Of a DNA stretch of 15,283 nucleotides, positions 7,138 through 13,844 are shown one piece after another. The DNA comes from GCA-003244245 sp050700255 (GTDB lineage: Bacteria; Actinomycetota; Actinomycetes; Mycobacteriales; Pseudonocardiaceae). Location: the NCBI GenBank assembly GCA_050700255.1, contig JBOHGX010000094.1, forward strand, positions 1 to 15,283, written 5' to 3'. The position numbers and the translations under genes are program-made. Position 1 is the stretch's first letter. Every line of letters starts with the position of its first letter. The notes beneath the pieces were generated by a model. The model was not told where the DNA came from and searched no databases. It saw only the letters and a list, made by a program, of their open reading frames with translations.

Positions 7138-8129
7138 CAGTACGCCTCCCGGAACCGCCGGACGAGCCGGATGCTGATGACGTTGACCAGCAGTGTGACG
7201 GTGAAGAGCGTCAAGCCGACCGCGAACAGCGTGTTGAACGCCAGCGAACCGGGAGGGTTCTCCCCGGTAGCGGCCTGCGCGATATAGCCGGTCATGGTCT
7301 GGGCGCCCTGCCGGGGATCTGCGATGATCTGCGCCTGGTTGCCCGCTGCGATCGCGAGGATCATCGTCTCGCCGACCGCACGCGAGATGCCCAGCACCAC
7401 CGCGGCGATGATGCCGGACAGGGCTGCGGGGAAGACCACCTTGAGCGTGGTAGCCATCTTGTTCGCACCCAGCGCGGCCGAACCCTGCCGCAGCGCGTCA
7501 GGCACCGAGGACATCGCGTCCTCGGACAGCGACGCGATCGTCGGGATGATGAAAATGCCCAGCACGATGCCTGCAGCCAGGACGCTGAAGGTGCCGACCT
7601 CGAGGCCGAGCAGGCCCCTTAGAAGGCCCGGCGCCACGAAGTTCAGGGCGAAGAAGCCGAGGACCACCGACGGGATTCCGGCCAGGATCTCGAGGATCGG
7701 CTTGACGATCCGGCGCACGCGTGGGGTCGCGTACTCCGACAGCAGCGCTGCTGCCCCCAACCCTAGGGGCACGGCGACGATCAGCCCGATCGCCGTGGTC
7801 CACAGGGTTCCGATGATGAGCGGGAGGATCCCGTAGGTGGGATTGGCGAATGTCGGCGTCCACCGCGTGCCGGTGAAGAAGTCGAGGAAAGAGATCTCTT
7901 GGAAGAAGCTGATCGCCGGCACCACGAGCGAGATCACGATACCGATGGTGATCACCACTGACAGGATCGCAGCGGCCTGCAGGCAGATCAGGATTATCCG
8001 CTCGCCGACCCGGTTGGAGGATCTCCGCAGCATCTGCCGGCCGGCCGGAACCGAGGATCCGCCTCTGCCGCGGTGGGAGCCGCCCCCGAAGGAGCCGCTC
8101 CCACCAACCGCTGTCGCGTGCTCGGTCAT
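7137..8129 (-). CDS. pstC: Phosphate ABC transporter permease PstC
   Basis: This 330-residue permease is the partner of PstA. The first 40 residues are a Gly/Ser/Arg-rich cytosolic extension, followed by a first membrane helix at about 44-72, a periplasmic loop containing 'FFTGTRWTPTFANPTYG' (the PstC hallmark), and five more helices. The EAA loop is 'PDALRQGSAALGANKMATTLKVVFPAALSGI', and 'GISRAVGETMILAIAAG' follows. The ATG lies 4 bases after the pstS stop with no strong ribosome-binding site of its own, so translation probably depends on pstS. The order pstS-pstC-pstA-pstB is the classic one. Confidence 0.95.
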   Translation of the reverse strand: MTEHATAVGGSGSFGGGSHRGRGGSSVPAGRQMLRRSSNRVGERIILICLQAAAILSVVITIGIVISLVVPAISFFQEISFLDFFTGTRWTPTFANPTYGILPLIIGTLWTTAIGLIVAVPLGLGAAALLSEYATPRVRRIVKPILEILAGIPSVVLGFFALNFVAPGLLRGLLGLEVGTFSVLAAGIVLGIFIIPTIASLSEDAMSSVPDALRQGSAALGANKMATTLKVVFPAALSGIIAAVVLGISRAVGETMILAIAAGNQAQIIADPRQGAQTMTGYIAQAATGENPPGSLAFNTLFAVGLTLFTVTLLVNVISIRLVRRFREAY

Positions 8130-8133
8130 ACGC

Positions 8134-9093
8134 TCAGGCGGCCAAGCCGTCGACCGCAGCCTGGAGTTCTCTCTTCTGCTCCTCGTTGAGCTGCACGTAC
8201 TGCGCCGCCTGGGCGATCTTGTCGATCTGCCCGGCGTAGAACCTCACGAACTCCGCCACCTCCGGCCGGTTGAAGGACTCGTTGTTCACATAGATGAACA
8301 ACGGGCGGGCGAGCGGGACGTAGGTGGCGTTCTGCACGGTCTCGGCGCTCGGCGCCACGCAACCCTGGCCGCCGTTGACCTGGACGGCCTTGAGAGTGTC
8401 CTGGTTCTCCTCGAAATAGGTGTATCCGAAGTACGCGGTCGCACCGGGAGCACCCTGCACGCCCTGCACCAGCACATTGTCGTCCTCAGAGGCCGAGTAG
8501 TCGGTGCGCGAGGCTCCCTCCTCACCGTTGATCGCGTCCGTGAAGTAGTCGAACGTGCCGGAGTCGGTGCCCGGTCCGAACAGCGCCAGCGGGACGTCGG
8601 GGAACGACGGGTCGACCTGGTTCCAGTTGGCGACCTTCCCCTCGGACTCCGGGCTCCAGATCGTCTTGAGCTGCTCGACGGTCAGGCAGTTCGCCCAGTC
8701 GTTGGCCGGGTTCACCGCGACCGTCAACGCGTCATTGGCCACGACCAGTTCGGTGAACTCGATGCCGGCCGCCTGACAGCGCGCCCTCTCCTCGTCCGCG
8801 ATCGGCCGGGAGGCGTTGGAGATGTCGGTGTTGCCGCTGCAGAACTGCTCGAACCCGCCACCGGTACCAGAGGTCGCCACCGTGACATTGACGTCCGAGT
8901 TCTCCGAGCGGAACAGCTCGGCCGCAGCGCTGGTCAGCGGCGCCACGGTCGACGAGCCGTCGGCCCGGACCTGACCCGACGCCTGGCCGCCGTCACCGCT
9001 GGTGCTCGGCCCGGTCTGTTGACCGCCGCAAGCCGCCATCAGCAGGGCGCTCGTGAGGGTGACGCCCATCAGCGCGAGGCGCATGGTCTTCAC
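8134..9093 (-). CDS. pstS: Phosphate-binding lipoprotein PstS
   Basis: PstS is the extracellular phosphate receptor of the importer. The 319-residue precursor has a signal sequence ending in a lipobox 'LLMAAC', so Cys22 should be acylated and anchor the protein to the outer face of the membrane. A short Gly/Ser/Gln linker (23-42) follows. Phosphate-contact segments are present: 'DGSSTVAPLT' (46-55), 'SGTGGGF' (75-81), 'DISNASRPI' (90-98) and 'GPGTDSGTFDYF' (about 172-183). Cys85 and Cys106 could form a disulfide. The GTG at 9093 is preferred because GGAGG lies 5 bases upstream; the ATG three codons later would be 14 bases away. It heads the pst operon, with a PHO-box-like repeat about 100 bases upstream, implying induction by phosphate starvation. 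Confidence 0.95.
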   Translation of the reverse strand: MKTMRLALMGVTLTSALLMAACGGQQTGPSTSGDGGQASGQVRADGSSTVAPLTSAAAELFRSENSDVNVTVATSGTGGGFEQFCSGNTDISNASRPIADEERARCQAAGIEFTELVVANDALTVAVNPANDWANCLTVEQLKTIWSPESEGKVANWNQVDPSFPDVPLALFGPGTDSGTFDYFTDAINGEEGASRTDYSASEDDNVLVQGVQGAPGATAYFGYTYFEENQDTLKAVQVNGGQGCVAPSAETVQNATYVPLARPLFIYVNNESFNRPEVAEFVRFYAGQIDKIAQAAQYVQLNEEQKRELQAAVDGLAA

Positions 9094-9194
9094 AAAGTCC
9101 TCCGTGTGACGGTCTCTCCGACCGAGTCGGCTGTGCAGCTCCGAGTGGCCGCTCGCCCAGGACCCTAAGTAAGCCCGGTGGACACTTTCCCTCG

Positions 9195-9216
9195 ATAGGA
9201 TGAACGAGAAGTGAAA
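9195..9216 (-). promoter_or_regulatory. PHO-box-like direct repeats upstream of pstS
   Basis: Read on the minus strand, two consecutive 11-base units TTTCACTTCTC (9216-9206) and GTTCATCCTAT (9205-9195) share the pattern (G/T)TTCA(C/T)(C/T)NNNN. This is the unit I remember for actinobacterial PhoP sites (GTTCACC plus 4 bases). It is the minimal two-unit form, and the second unit has T in place of C at one core position. Its place upstream of a phosphate importer is the main support. Confidence 0.5.
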
Positions 9217-9314
9217 TAATCACGTTTGGTAACCAGCGGTGATCACCACCAGCCGCACAGGTATCAACCATTGAGCAAACTGCGCACTTCAAACTGCTCC
9301 AAGTCACCGATGTC

Positions 9315-9330
9315 GCCGGACATGTCCGGC
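9315..9330 (-). terminator. Palindrome just after the GCS2-type ligase gene, possible terminator
   Basis: GCCGGACATGTCCGGC is a perfect 16-base palindrome lying 3 bases beyond the ligase stop codon. It can fold into a 6-bp GC-rich stem with a CATG loop. No T-run follows, so it would be a hairpin-only terminator at best, or a protein-binding site. Confidence 0.3.
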
Positions 9331-9333
9331 ATC

Positions 9334-10434
9334 TCACTGACCCGCAGTTCGGGTCACGGCGCAGGCAACGACATCGGCAAGGCTCCCGCCGCGCCCGCGG
9401 ACCTCGCGCTGCAGCATCGAGCCGTTGCCCCGTCCGAGCACGGCGTCGGTGAGATCTTGGACAACGTCACACTCACCGAAGTCCTGCAGCGCCGGTGTGA
9501 CGTGCTCGAGCAGTGCCCGAACCACGCGCTGCGCCGGTGCCGGCCGGCCCGCTGCGTCGATGAGACTGCCGTCGAGGCCCGATCGCGCCGCCCGCCACCC
9601 CGCCAGGCGCAGCAGCTCAACCCGTAGCGGAGTCGGCGGCTGGTCCTCCTTCCACGCCCGGGCTGCGGTCTCTACCAACCCCCTGGTCAAGCCGGCCAGC
9701 AGAACTGCGTCGTCAGGATGCAGACAGACATCGGCCACCCGCACCTCCACGGTGGGGAACTTGCGGGACAGGCGAGCATCGAAGTAGATCATTCCCTCAT
9801 CGAGGACGGTGTCAGACTCGACCATGGCGCGCACCGTGGCCTGGTAGTGCTCGGCGGAGCCGAACAGCTCGGTGGGCCCGGCAGAGGGCCATCGGTTCCA
9901 CACCTGCGAGCGGAAGCTGGCGTAGCTGGTGTCCTCACCTTGCCAGAACGGTGAGTTGGCGCTGAGCGCAAGCAGTACCGGCAACCACCCTCGGATGCGG
10001 TCCAGCACCGCCACGGCCTCCTCGTCGGAGCGCACTTCCGCATGAATGTGGCAAGCGCAAGTGAGTTGTTGCTCCGCGGTAACGCCGAACTTGTCGATCA
10101 TCTCCCGGTATCGAGGATTGGGGGTGATACTGGGCACAACCGGCAATGGCGACGTCGCCAGGGCGACCACCTGGGCGCCGTTGGATTCGGCTGCTTCGGC
10201 GGCGGCCTGCCGCCAGCGCCGTAGCTCGGACCCCAGCTCGTCGAGCGACGTGCACGGCCGGGTATTCGTCTCGATCTGCTGGCGAGCCAGCTCGGAGGTC
10301 AACACCTCATCGGCCAGCTCTTCACCGTGAACCGTGGCCTCATGCAGGACCGCGCTGGCAACCGCCAGGGCTCGACCGTCGTCCGGATCAACGAGCAGCA
10401 GCTCTTCTTCTACCCCGACGCTTCGTGGCCCCAT
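9334..10434 (-). CDS. Carboxylate-amine / glutamate-cysteine ligase, GCS2 (YbdK) family
   Basis: This 366-residue protein is of normal length for the GCS2 family, ATP-dependent ligases that join an amine to the gamma-carboxyl of glutamate. Family marks are the N-terminal 'VGVEEELLLVDP' (6-17) with the metal-binding glutamates, 'LARQQIETNTRPC' in the first third, 'CACHIHAEV' in the core, 'ALSANSPFWQGEDTSYASFRSQVWNRWP', and 'TVEVRVADVCL' near the C-terminal part. YbdK-like members have only weak glutamate-cysteine ligase activity in vitro, so the true substrate is uncertain, and actinobacteria often carry several copies. The start at 10434 places the VEEE motif at the usual distance from the N-terminus. 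A small acidic gene ends 69 bases upstream on the same strand and may be co-transcribed. It is separated from pstS by 240 bases with its own promoter signals, so it is probably not part of the pst operon. Confidence 0.88.
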   Translation of the reverse strand: MGPRSVGVEEELLLVDPDDGRALAVASAVLHEATVHGEELADEVLTSELARQQIETNTRPCTSLDELGSELRRWRQAAAEAAESNGAQVVALATSPLPVVPSITPNPRYREMIDKFGVTAEQQLTCACHIHAEVRSDEEAVAVLDRIRGWLPVLLALSANSPFWQGEDTSYASFRSQVWNRWPSAGPTELFGSAEHYQATVRAMVESDTVLDEGMIYFDARLSRKFPTVEVRVADVCLHPDDAVLLAGLTRGLVETAARAWKEDQPPTPLRVELLRLAGWRAARSGLDGSLIDAAGRPAPAQRVVRALLEHVTPALQDFGECDVVQDLTDAVLGRGNGSMLQREVRGRGGSLADVVACAVTRTAGQ

Positions 10435-10503
10435 ACCGCCGGATTATCCAAGCTCTTCGCGATCATGCTTATCGGGGCGCGGAAAGCGTAGCTGCCCTAC
10501 CTC

Positions 10504-10821
10504 TCACTCTGCAGAACCGAAGACGATGTCTCTGAGACTCTTAGGTCCTGTGGTCGCCTTGCCCTCACCCTCGAGCTTCGACCTCCAGGCAGCGCGCAGA
10601 TCGTCGCTCACACCGGCGGACTGCGACAGCGGCGAGTCCGGGTCCAATCCCTGGAAACCGCAATTTACCTCAACGTTCAGGCAGTGCTGGTCGGTGCACT
10701 CCCTGATGTCCGTTTCGGTGTGCTCTTCTTCGCTCCACGGACTCCAGCCGCCGAAACCACCACGCATCGCCTCGTCCGGGGTGATGTCGGATTGCATCGC
10801 CTTCTCTTGCTCTTGGCTCAT
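10504..10821 (-). CDS. Small acidic cysteine-containing protein of unknown function
   Basis: I do not recognise this 105-residue product. It is acidic and soluble, with no signal peptide or membrane segment. A short N-terminal helix-like stretch is followed by a Gly/Trp-rich motif 'GGFGGWSPWSEEE' (22-34). Next comes a cysteine cluster 'ECTDQHCLNVEVNCGF' (about 41-56) with three cysteines and a His, and then a charged C-terminal part with 'SDDLRAAWRSKLEGEG'. GC preference at third codon positions is moderate, supporting real coding though less strongly than in the neighbours. The ATG at 10821 lacks a clear Shine-Dalgarno; a second Met at codon 9 follows AGAAGG but at too short a distance. It precedes the GCS2-type ligase on the same strand by 69 bases. 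A metal-binding or peptide-substrate role is conceivable but unsupported. Confidence 0.5.
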   Translation of the reverse strand: MSQEQEKAMQSDITPDEAMRGGFGGWSPWSEEEHTETDIRECTDQHCLNVEVNCGFQGLDPDSPLSQSAGVSDDLRAAWRSKLEGEGKATTGPKSLRDIVFGSAE

Positions 10822-10998
10822 AATGAACAGTCTATCTTCTCAGCAGCGCGGTCGCATGGCACACTGGCGCCGCCACGGGCACCGGCAGGCTCACAGCGCT
10901 CTTGTCACCTTCCGGGCAAGATGCTTACGTGGAGCCGGGCGGCATCCGCCAGCCCCCAGCGCGGCGCGTCCCGGTCCCATCATGTCAGAGGAGGAAAG
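10822..10998. other. Divergent intergenic region before the STAS-protein gene
   Basis: These 177 bases separate the small minus-strand gene from the plus-strand STAS gene and should hold both promoters. A weak candidate for the plus strand is TTGTCA (10902-10907) with TTACGT 17 bases later (10925-10930). The sequence next to the small gene is relatively AT-rich (10820-10845). I see no repeat or RNA gene. Confidence 0.35.
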
Positions 10999-11385
10999 AT
11001 GCGTCAGCACACCGATGCGACAGCCGGTGCCGATGCCCGCGTCGACCAGCTGATCTCGCTCGGTGCGCGGGAGGTCGGGAACAGCTGCCTGGTGACGGTC
11101 GCGGGTGAGATCGACATGGTGACAACCCCGAACCTGCGTGCCTTCCTGCAGCAGCAACTCGAGCATGTGGTTTCGCTGCTTGTGATCGACCTGAGGGAAG
11201 TCAAGTTTCTCGGGTCCAGCGGACTGGCTGTGCTGGTTGAGATCCTGGGCACGGCCCGGGAGCGCCAGCTCGGGCTGCGGCTGGTGTGCAATTCCCGCGA
11301 GGTGACCAGGCCGTTGGAGGCCACCGGGCTGACCGAACTGTTCGAGATCCACTCAGATCCCGATACCGCGCTCGCGGCCGGCTGA
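10999..11385 (+). CDS. STAS-domain anti-sigma factor antagonist
   Basis: This 128-residue single-domain protein resembles SpoIIAA/RsbV/BldG-type antagonists, which bind an anti-sigma kinase and free a stress sigma factor. 'VTVAGEIDMVTTPNLRAFL' (about 32-50) and 'LVIDLREVKFLGSSGLAVLVEI' (61-82) are the family signatures. One of the serines at 73-74 is the expected phosphorylation site. 'LRLVCNSREVTRPLEATGL' completes the domain. The start is set by the very strong GAGGAGGAAAG immediately before the ATG; the frame stays open far upstream but that part does not look like protein. No anti-sigma kinase or sigma gene is visible beside it, so its partners are elsewhere. It is flanked by a divergent promoter region and the GNAT gene 52 bases downstream. 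Confidence 0.9.
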   Translation: MRQHTDATAGADARVDQLISLGAREVGNSCLVTVAGEIDMVTTPNLRAFLQQQLEHVVSLLVIDLREVKFLGSSGLAVLVEILGTARERQLGLRLVCNSREVTRPLEATGLTELFEIHSDPDTALAAG

Positions 11386-11414
11386 GGAGCCCGACTGAGG
11401 AGTGAGCCGGCGCG
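11373..11414 (+). terminator. Possible hairpin around the stop codon of the STAS gene
   Basis: GCCGGC at 11377-11382 can pair with GCCGGC at 11406-11411. Pairing can extend by CGC (11373-11375) with GCG (11412-11414) past one bulged G. The loop is about 23 bases and no T-run follows. It may weakly terminate or may be chance in GC-rich DNA. Confidence 0.25.
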
Positions 11415-11421
11415 GTGATCC

Positions 11422-11437
11422 GGAGTAAGTTCACTCC
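11422..11437 (+). promoter_or_regulatory. Inverted repeat enclosing the ribosome-binding site of the GNAT gene
   Basis: GGAGT (11422-11426) and ACTCC (11433-11437) form a perfect 5-bp inverted repeat with a 6-base loop, ending directly before the ATG at 11438. GGAG is also the only plausible Shine-Dalgarno sequence, 12 bases from the start, so pairing would hide it and lower translation. Confidence 0.4.
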
Positions 11438-11995
11438 ATGGCGGAACTGCTGCGCACCGATCGGCTCCTGGTGCGGGACTGGTCGGTGGCCGACGCCGAG
11501 GCAGCGCTGAAGATCTATGGCCACGACGACGTCAGCCGGTGGATGTACGATCTGGAGCGCATCCCCGACACGGCCACGATGCGAGTGGTGCTCCAAGGCT
11601 GGACCGCCGAACAGAGCGCCATGGCGCCGGGAACCGGACGGTGGGCTGTCGTCCTGCTCGATGGAGGCGCGCTTGTCGGTGGGATCACTCTGCTGCCGAT
11701 GCCGGTGCCCGAGGCGGATGTCGAGATCGGTTACCAGCTTGCGCCGGAGTTCTGGGGCCGGGGTTACATCACCGAGGTTGCGCGGATGCTGGCGCGCTGG
11801 GCCTTTGCGCATTCACTGGTCGAGTTGTTCGCGCTGGTGGCCTCGGACAACACCCGTGCCGCGGCTACCGCGCGGCGGATCGGGATGGAGTGGGTCGGCG
11901 AGAGCGACAAGTATCACCGCAGGCGTCTGCAGGTGTTCCGGCTACGGCCCGACGATCTGATCTCCGCAGGATACCCGCGGCGGCTGGCGCCCTGA
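11438..11995 (+). CDS. GNAT-family N-acetyltransferase, RimJ/RimL type
   Basis: This 185-residue protein starts with 'ELLRTDRLLVRDWSVADAEA', the usual opening of RimJ/RimL-like acetyltransferases, which move an acetyl group from acetyl-CoA to amino groups of proteins or small molecules. The middle has 'DVEIGYQLAPEFWGRGYITEVARMLARWAF' (about 94-123), where the 'GRGY-TEA'-like loop binds the CoA pyrophosphate. 'LVASDNTRAAATARRIGMEWVGE' follows as the typical Asn-containing helix. The ATG at 11438 is the only start that preserves the full N-terminal motif. It ends 9 bases from the convergent MaoC gene. The substrate is unknown. Confidence 0.9.
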   Translation: MAELLRTDRLLVRDWSVADAEAALKIYGHDDVSRWMYDLERIPDTATMRVVLQGWTAEQSAMAPGTGRWAVVLLDGGALVGGITLLPMPVPEADVEIGYQLAPEFWGRGYITEVARMLARWAFAHSLVELFALVASDNTRAAATARRIGMEWVGESDKYHRRRLQVFRLRPDDLISAGYPRRLAP

Positions 11996-12004
11996 CCGGG
12001 CACG

Positions 12005-12457
12005 TCAGAAGTAGACCCGGGTGACCCAGTCCGCCACACAACCCGGTTTGGTACTGCCCTCGATCTGCAGCGTGGCACGTAGCACGAGTTGCAGGCCACC
12101 GGTTGCCTCGGTGACCTCGGCAAGCGCGACGTCGGCCTGCACCTTCGAACCGACCGGCACCGGGGCGGGGAAACGCACCTTGTTCAGCCCGTAGTTGATG
12201 ACCATCGTGGTGCCCTCGACCCGATAGGTCTGGTTGATCAAATGCGGCAACAGCGACAGGGTGAGGAAGCCATGCGCGATGGTGGTGCCAAATGGGCCGG
12301 CTGCGGCGCGTTGCGGGTCAATATGGATCCACTGATGGTCCTCGGTTGCGTCCGCGAAGGCGTTTACGCGCTGCTGATCGATGGTCATCCAATCACTTGT
12401 GCCCAGCTGCTCACCAGCCGCAGCGTGCAACTCGTCAGCTCCGGTGAATACCTTCAT
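12005..12457 (-). CDS. MaoC-family (R)-specific enoyl-CoA hydratase, Rv0130/HtdZ-like
   Basis: This 150-residue single hot-dog protein should add water to trans-2-enoyl-CoA to give the (R)-3-hydroxyacyl-CoA. The hydratase motif is 'FADATEDHQWIHIDPQRA' (34-51) with catalytic Asp40 and His45. 'GPFGTTIAHGFLTLSLLPHL' and 'INYGLNKVRFPAPVPVGS' follow. From memory the whole protein lines up closely with the mycobacterial protein Rv0130, including these stretches. The ATG overlaps the stop of the broken phoD reading frame as ATGA, so its translation may have depended on phoD. If the phoD frameshift causes early termination, expression of this gene could be reduced. Role in fatty-acid or mycolate-type lipid metabolism is inferred. 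Confidence 0.93.
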   Translation of the reverse strand: MKVFTGADELHAAAGEQLGTSDWMTIDQQRVNAFADATEDHQWIHIDPQRAAAGPFGTTIAHGFLTLSLLPHLINQTYRVEGTTMVINYGLNKVRFPAPVPVGSKVQADVALAEVTEATGGLQLVLRATLQIEGSTKPGCVADWVTRVYF

Positions 12458-13798
12458 CGCCGATCACTCTCCTGCCTACGGTTATTCGGGGCGGTCAGCT
12501 CGATCTGGGACACCGGTTCCAGCTGGCCGCTAGGTCCGCCCTTTTCGATGACGAGCTCGGCCTTCCGATCCGAAAACACCAGGGTCGCCACCGCGTTGCC
12601 GAAGGTGGGGCCACTGAGTAGACGCCAGGATAGTGTCGGATCGGGTACCCCGTAGCGGCGCACCATGCGGCGAACCACCGCGGCCAGCGGACCGAACCAG
12701 GCGGCCCGCATCAGCGCTGTGGCAGACCACGGGACGCTGTGGTGCACCGGCGAGCACACCAGTTGGTAGACAGGTGATCCGTCTGCTGGTCCGCTGAAGT
12801 CGGCTTGTGCCACATAACTGTGGTGCACATCGCCGGACAGCACGCTGATCGTCTCGGGTGCATAGGGCGCGGCCGAGACCCGCCGTAGCAACGCGCCCAG
12901 CCGGTCGAAGGAGTTCCGGAACGCTCGCCTGCAGCACTGGCCAGGCGTCCCCGTCGGCTTCTTGCACAGCGCCCCAGGTCGGGTCGGAATGCCGCTCCTT
13001 GGGAGGCAGGTTGCCGATGTGTTGATAGATCCAGTAGGCGGCGAGCGCTCCCCGGATGCGCGCGGGCCACCAGGGCTGGGCAGTCACCCATGCGCGCCAC
13101 GCTGATGACGTGTTCCAGTCGTCCCGAACATCGTGGTCATCAAAGATCATCGCGGTCGGCACGGTGGACATCAGCCACCGGATTTCAGCGCCTGACCAGC
13201 TGTCCCGGTACAGCCGGGCGTACTCGGTGAAATCCGCGACCTCGTACTCGGGTGAGGCAGAGGTATCCCGGGTATCCCGGGTATCCCGGCGACACGAGTG
13301 CAGCCAACGTCGGGTCTGCGGCGTCGGGTCGTCGGCGTAGACCTGGTCGCCAAGCAGCAGTAGCGCATCAGGCCAGTCCTCCGGCGCCATGTCGGCCATC
13401 CTGCCGGCCGTGACGTCCAACGCGTCGATACCTTCGGCAGCGACTGATCTCGGGCCCTCGGGTTTGGCGTGGCGGCACGAGCCGAAAACCATCCGCACCG
13501 GGGCACTGCTGCCCCGGGTGTGGATCCGGCTGTCGGGCCACGGTGAGCCGGGCGCAGGCCAGGCGAGCTTCCCGTTCAGGTGCACCTGGTAGGTGGTGAC
13601 CGAACCCGGTTCCAGGTTGACTTCCACCAGCGCGTAGTGCTGCTCGCGAACGGTGAATGTCGATGCCCGGCAGCCCAGTACCTCCACCTCTGCCGGGCGA
13701 TCGGTCTGCACCCACACCGCTGCGGTCGTCCTGCCTACATGTCGCAGCGCCGGCCCGAGCAGCAATCGGGCGCAGCGGGATGACGGCAGCGTGGTCAC
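12454..13798 (-). pseudogene. phoD: PhoD-type alkaline phosphatase, disrupted by an internal out-of-frame deletion
   Basis: The gene encodes a calcium/iron-type phosphodiesterase/phosphomonoesterase of the PhoD family. From the GTG at 13798 (AGGA 5-6 bases upstream), the N-terminal beta domain, 'VFGSCRHA' (104-111), 'LLGDQVYADD' (148-157) and 'MIFDDHDVRDDWN' (217-229) are intact up to 'EADGDAWPVLQ' (280-290). There the frame turns to non-homologous sequence. The family-like sequence resumes in another frame with 'FRNSFDRLGALLRRV' at about 12918 and below, leading to 'SGDVHHSYVA' and a good C-terminus ending at 12454. The two halves total about 445 residues, and the middle part that normally holds the second half of the fold before the SGDVHHSY motif is missing, perhaps 100 residues or more by family comparison from memory. 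All seen metal-site motifs survive, so the loss looks recent, or it may be a sequencing/assembly gap. Confidence 0.82.
13262..13288. repeat. Three tandem copies of a 9-base unit inside phoD
   Basis: The unit GGTATCCCG occurs three times head to tail with no mismatches. On the coding strand it adds three successive Arg-Asp-Thr triplets (about residues 171-179 of PhoD). The length is in frame, so it does not break the protein; it looks like replication slippage in a surface loop. Confidence 0.85.
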
Positions 13799-13844
13799 CG
13801 TTCCTGCCTACCGCAGTCGGTCCCGCTACGCGAGGATAGCGGCA

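Larger units (their letters stand above)
9094..9333. other. Intergenic region between the GCS2-type ligase gene and pstS
   Basis: This 240-base gap should hold the pst promoter on the minus strand. It contains an AT-richer patch (about 9190-9235), the PHO-box-like repeats at 9195-9216, a perfect 10-base palindrome GGTGATCACC (9238-9247) and a palindrome close to the ligase stop (9315-9330). I could not assign a convincing -35/-10 pair. Confidence 0.6.

Noticed and set aside
7837..9168. Long plus-strand open frame opposite pstS and pstC
   Set aside because: It is antisense to strongly supported pst genes and has the Arg/Val/Leu-rich composition of a GC-rich shadow frame.
9238..9247. Perfect palindrome GGTGATCACC upstream of pst as an operator
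   Set aside because: A 10-base palindrome is expected by chance and nothing links it to a regulator; noted only in the intergenic entry.
10684..10998. Upstream extension of the STAS protein by about 105 residues
   Set aside because: The extension does not resemble protein, overlaps the small minus-strand gene, and the ATG at 10999 has a very strong ribosome-binding site.
11382..11402. Repeated CTGAGGAG after the STAS gene as a functional repeat
   Set aside because: Two short copies of a purine-rich octamer are within chance and have no clear role.
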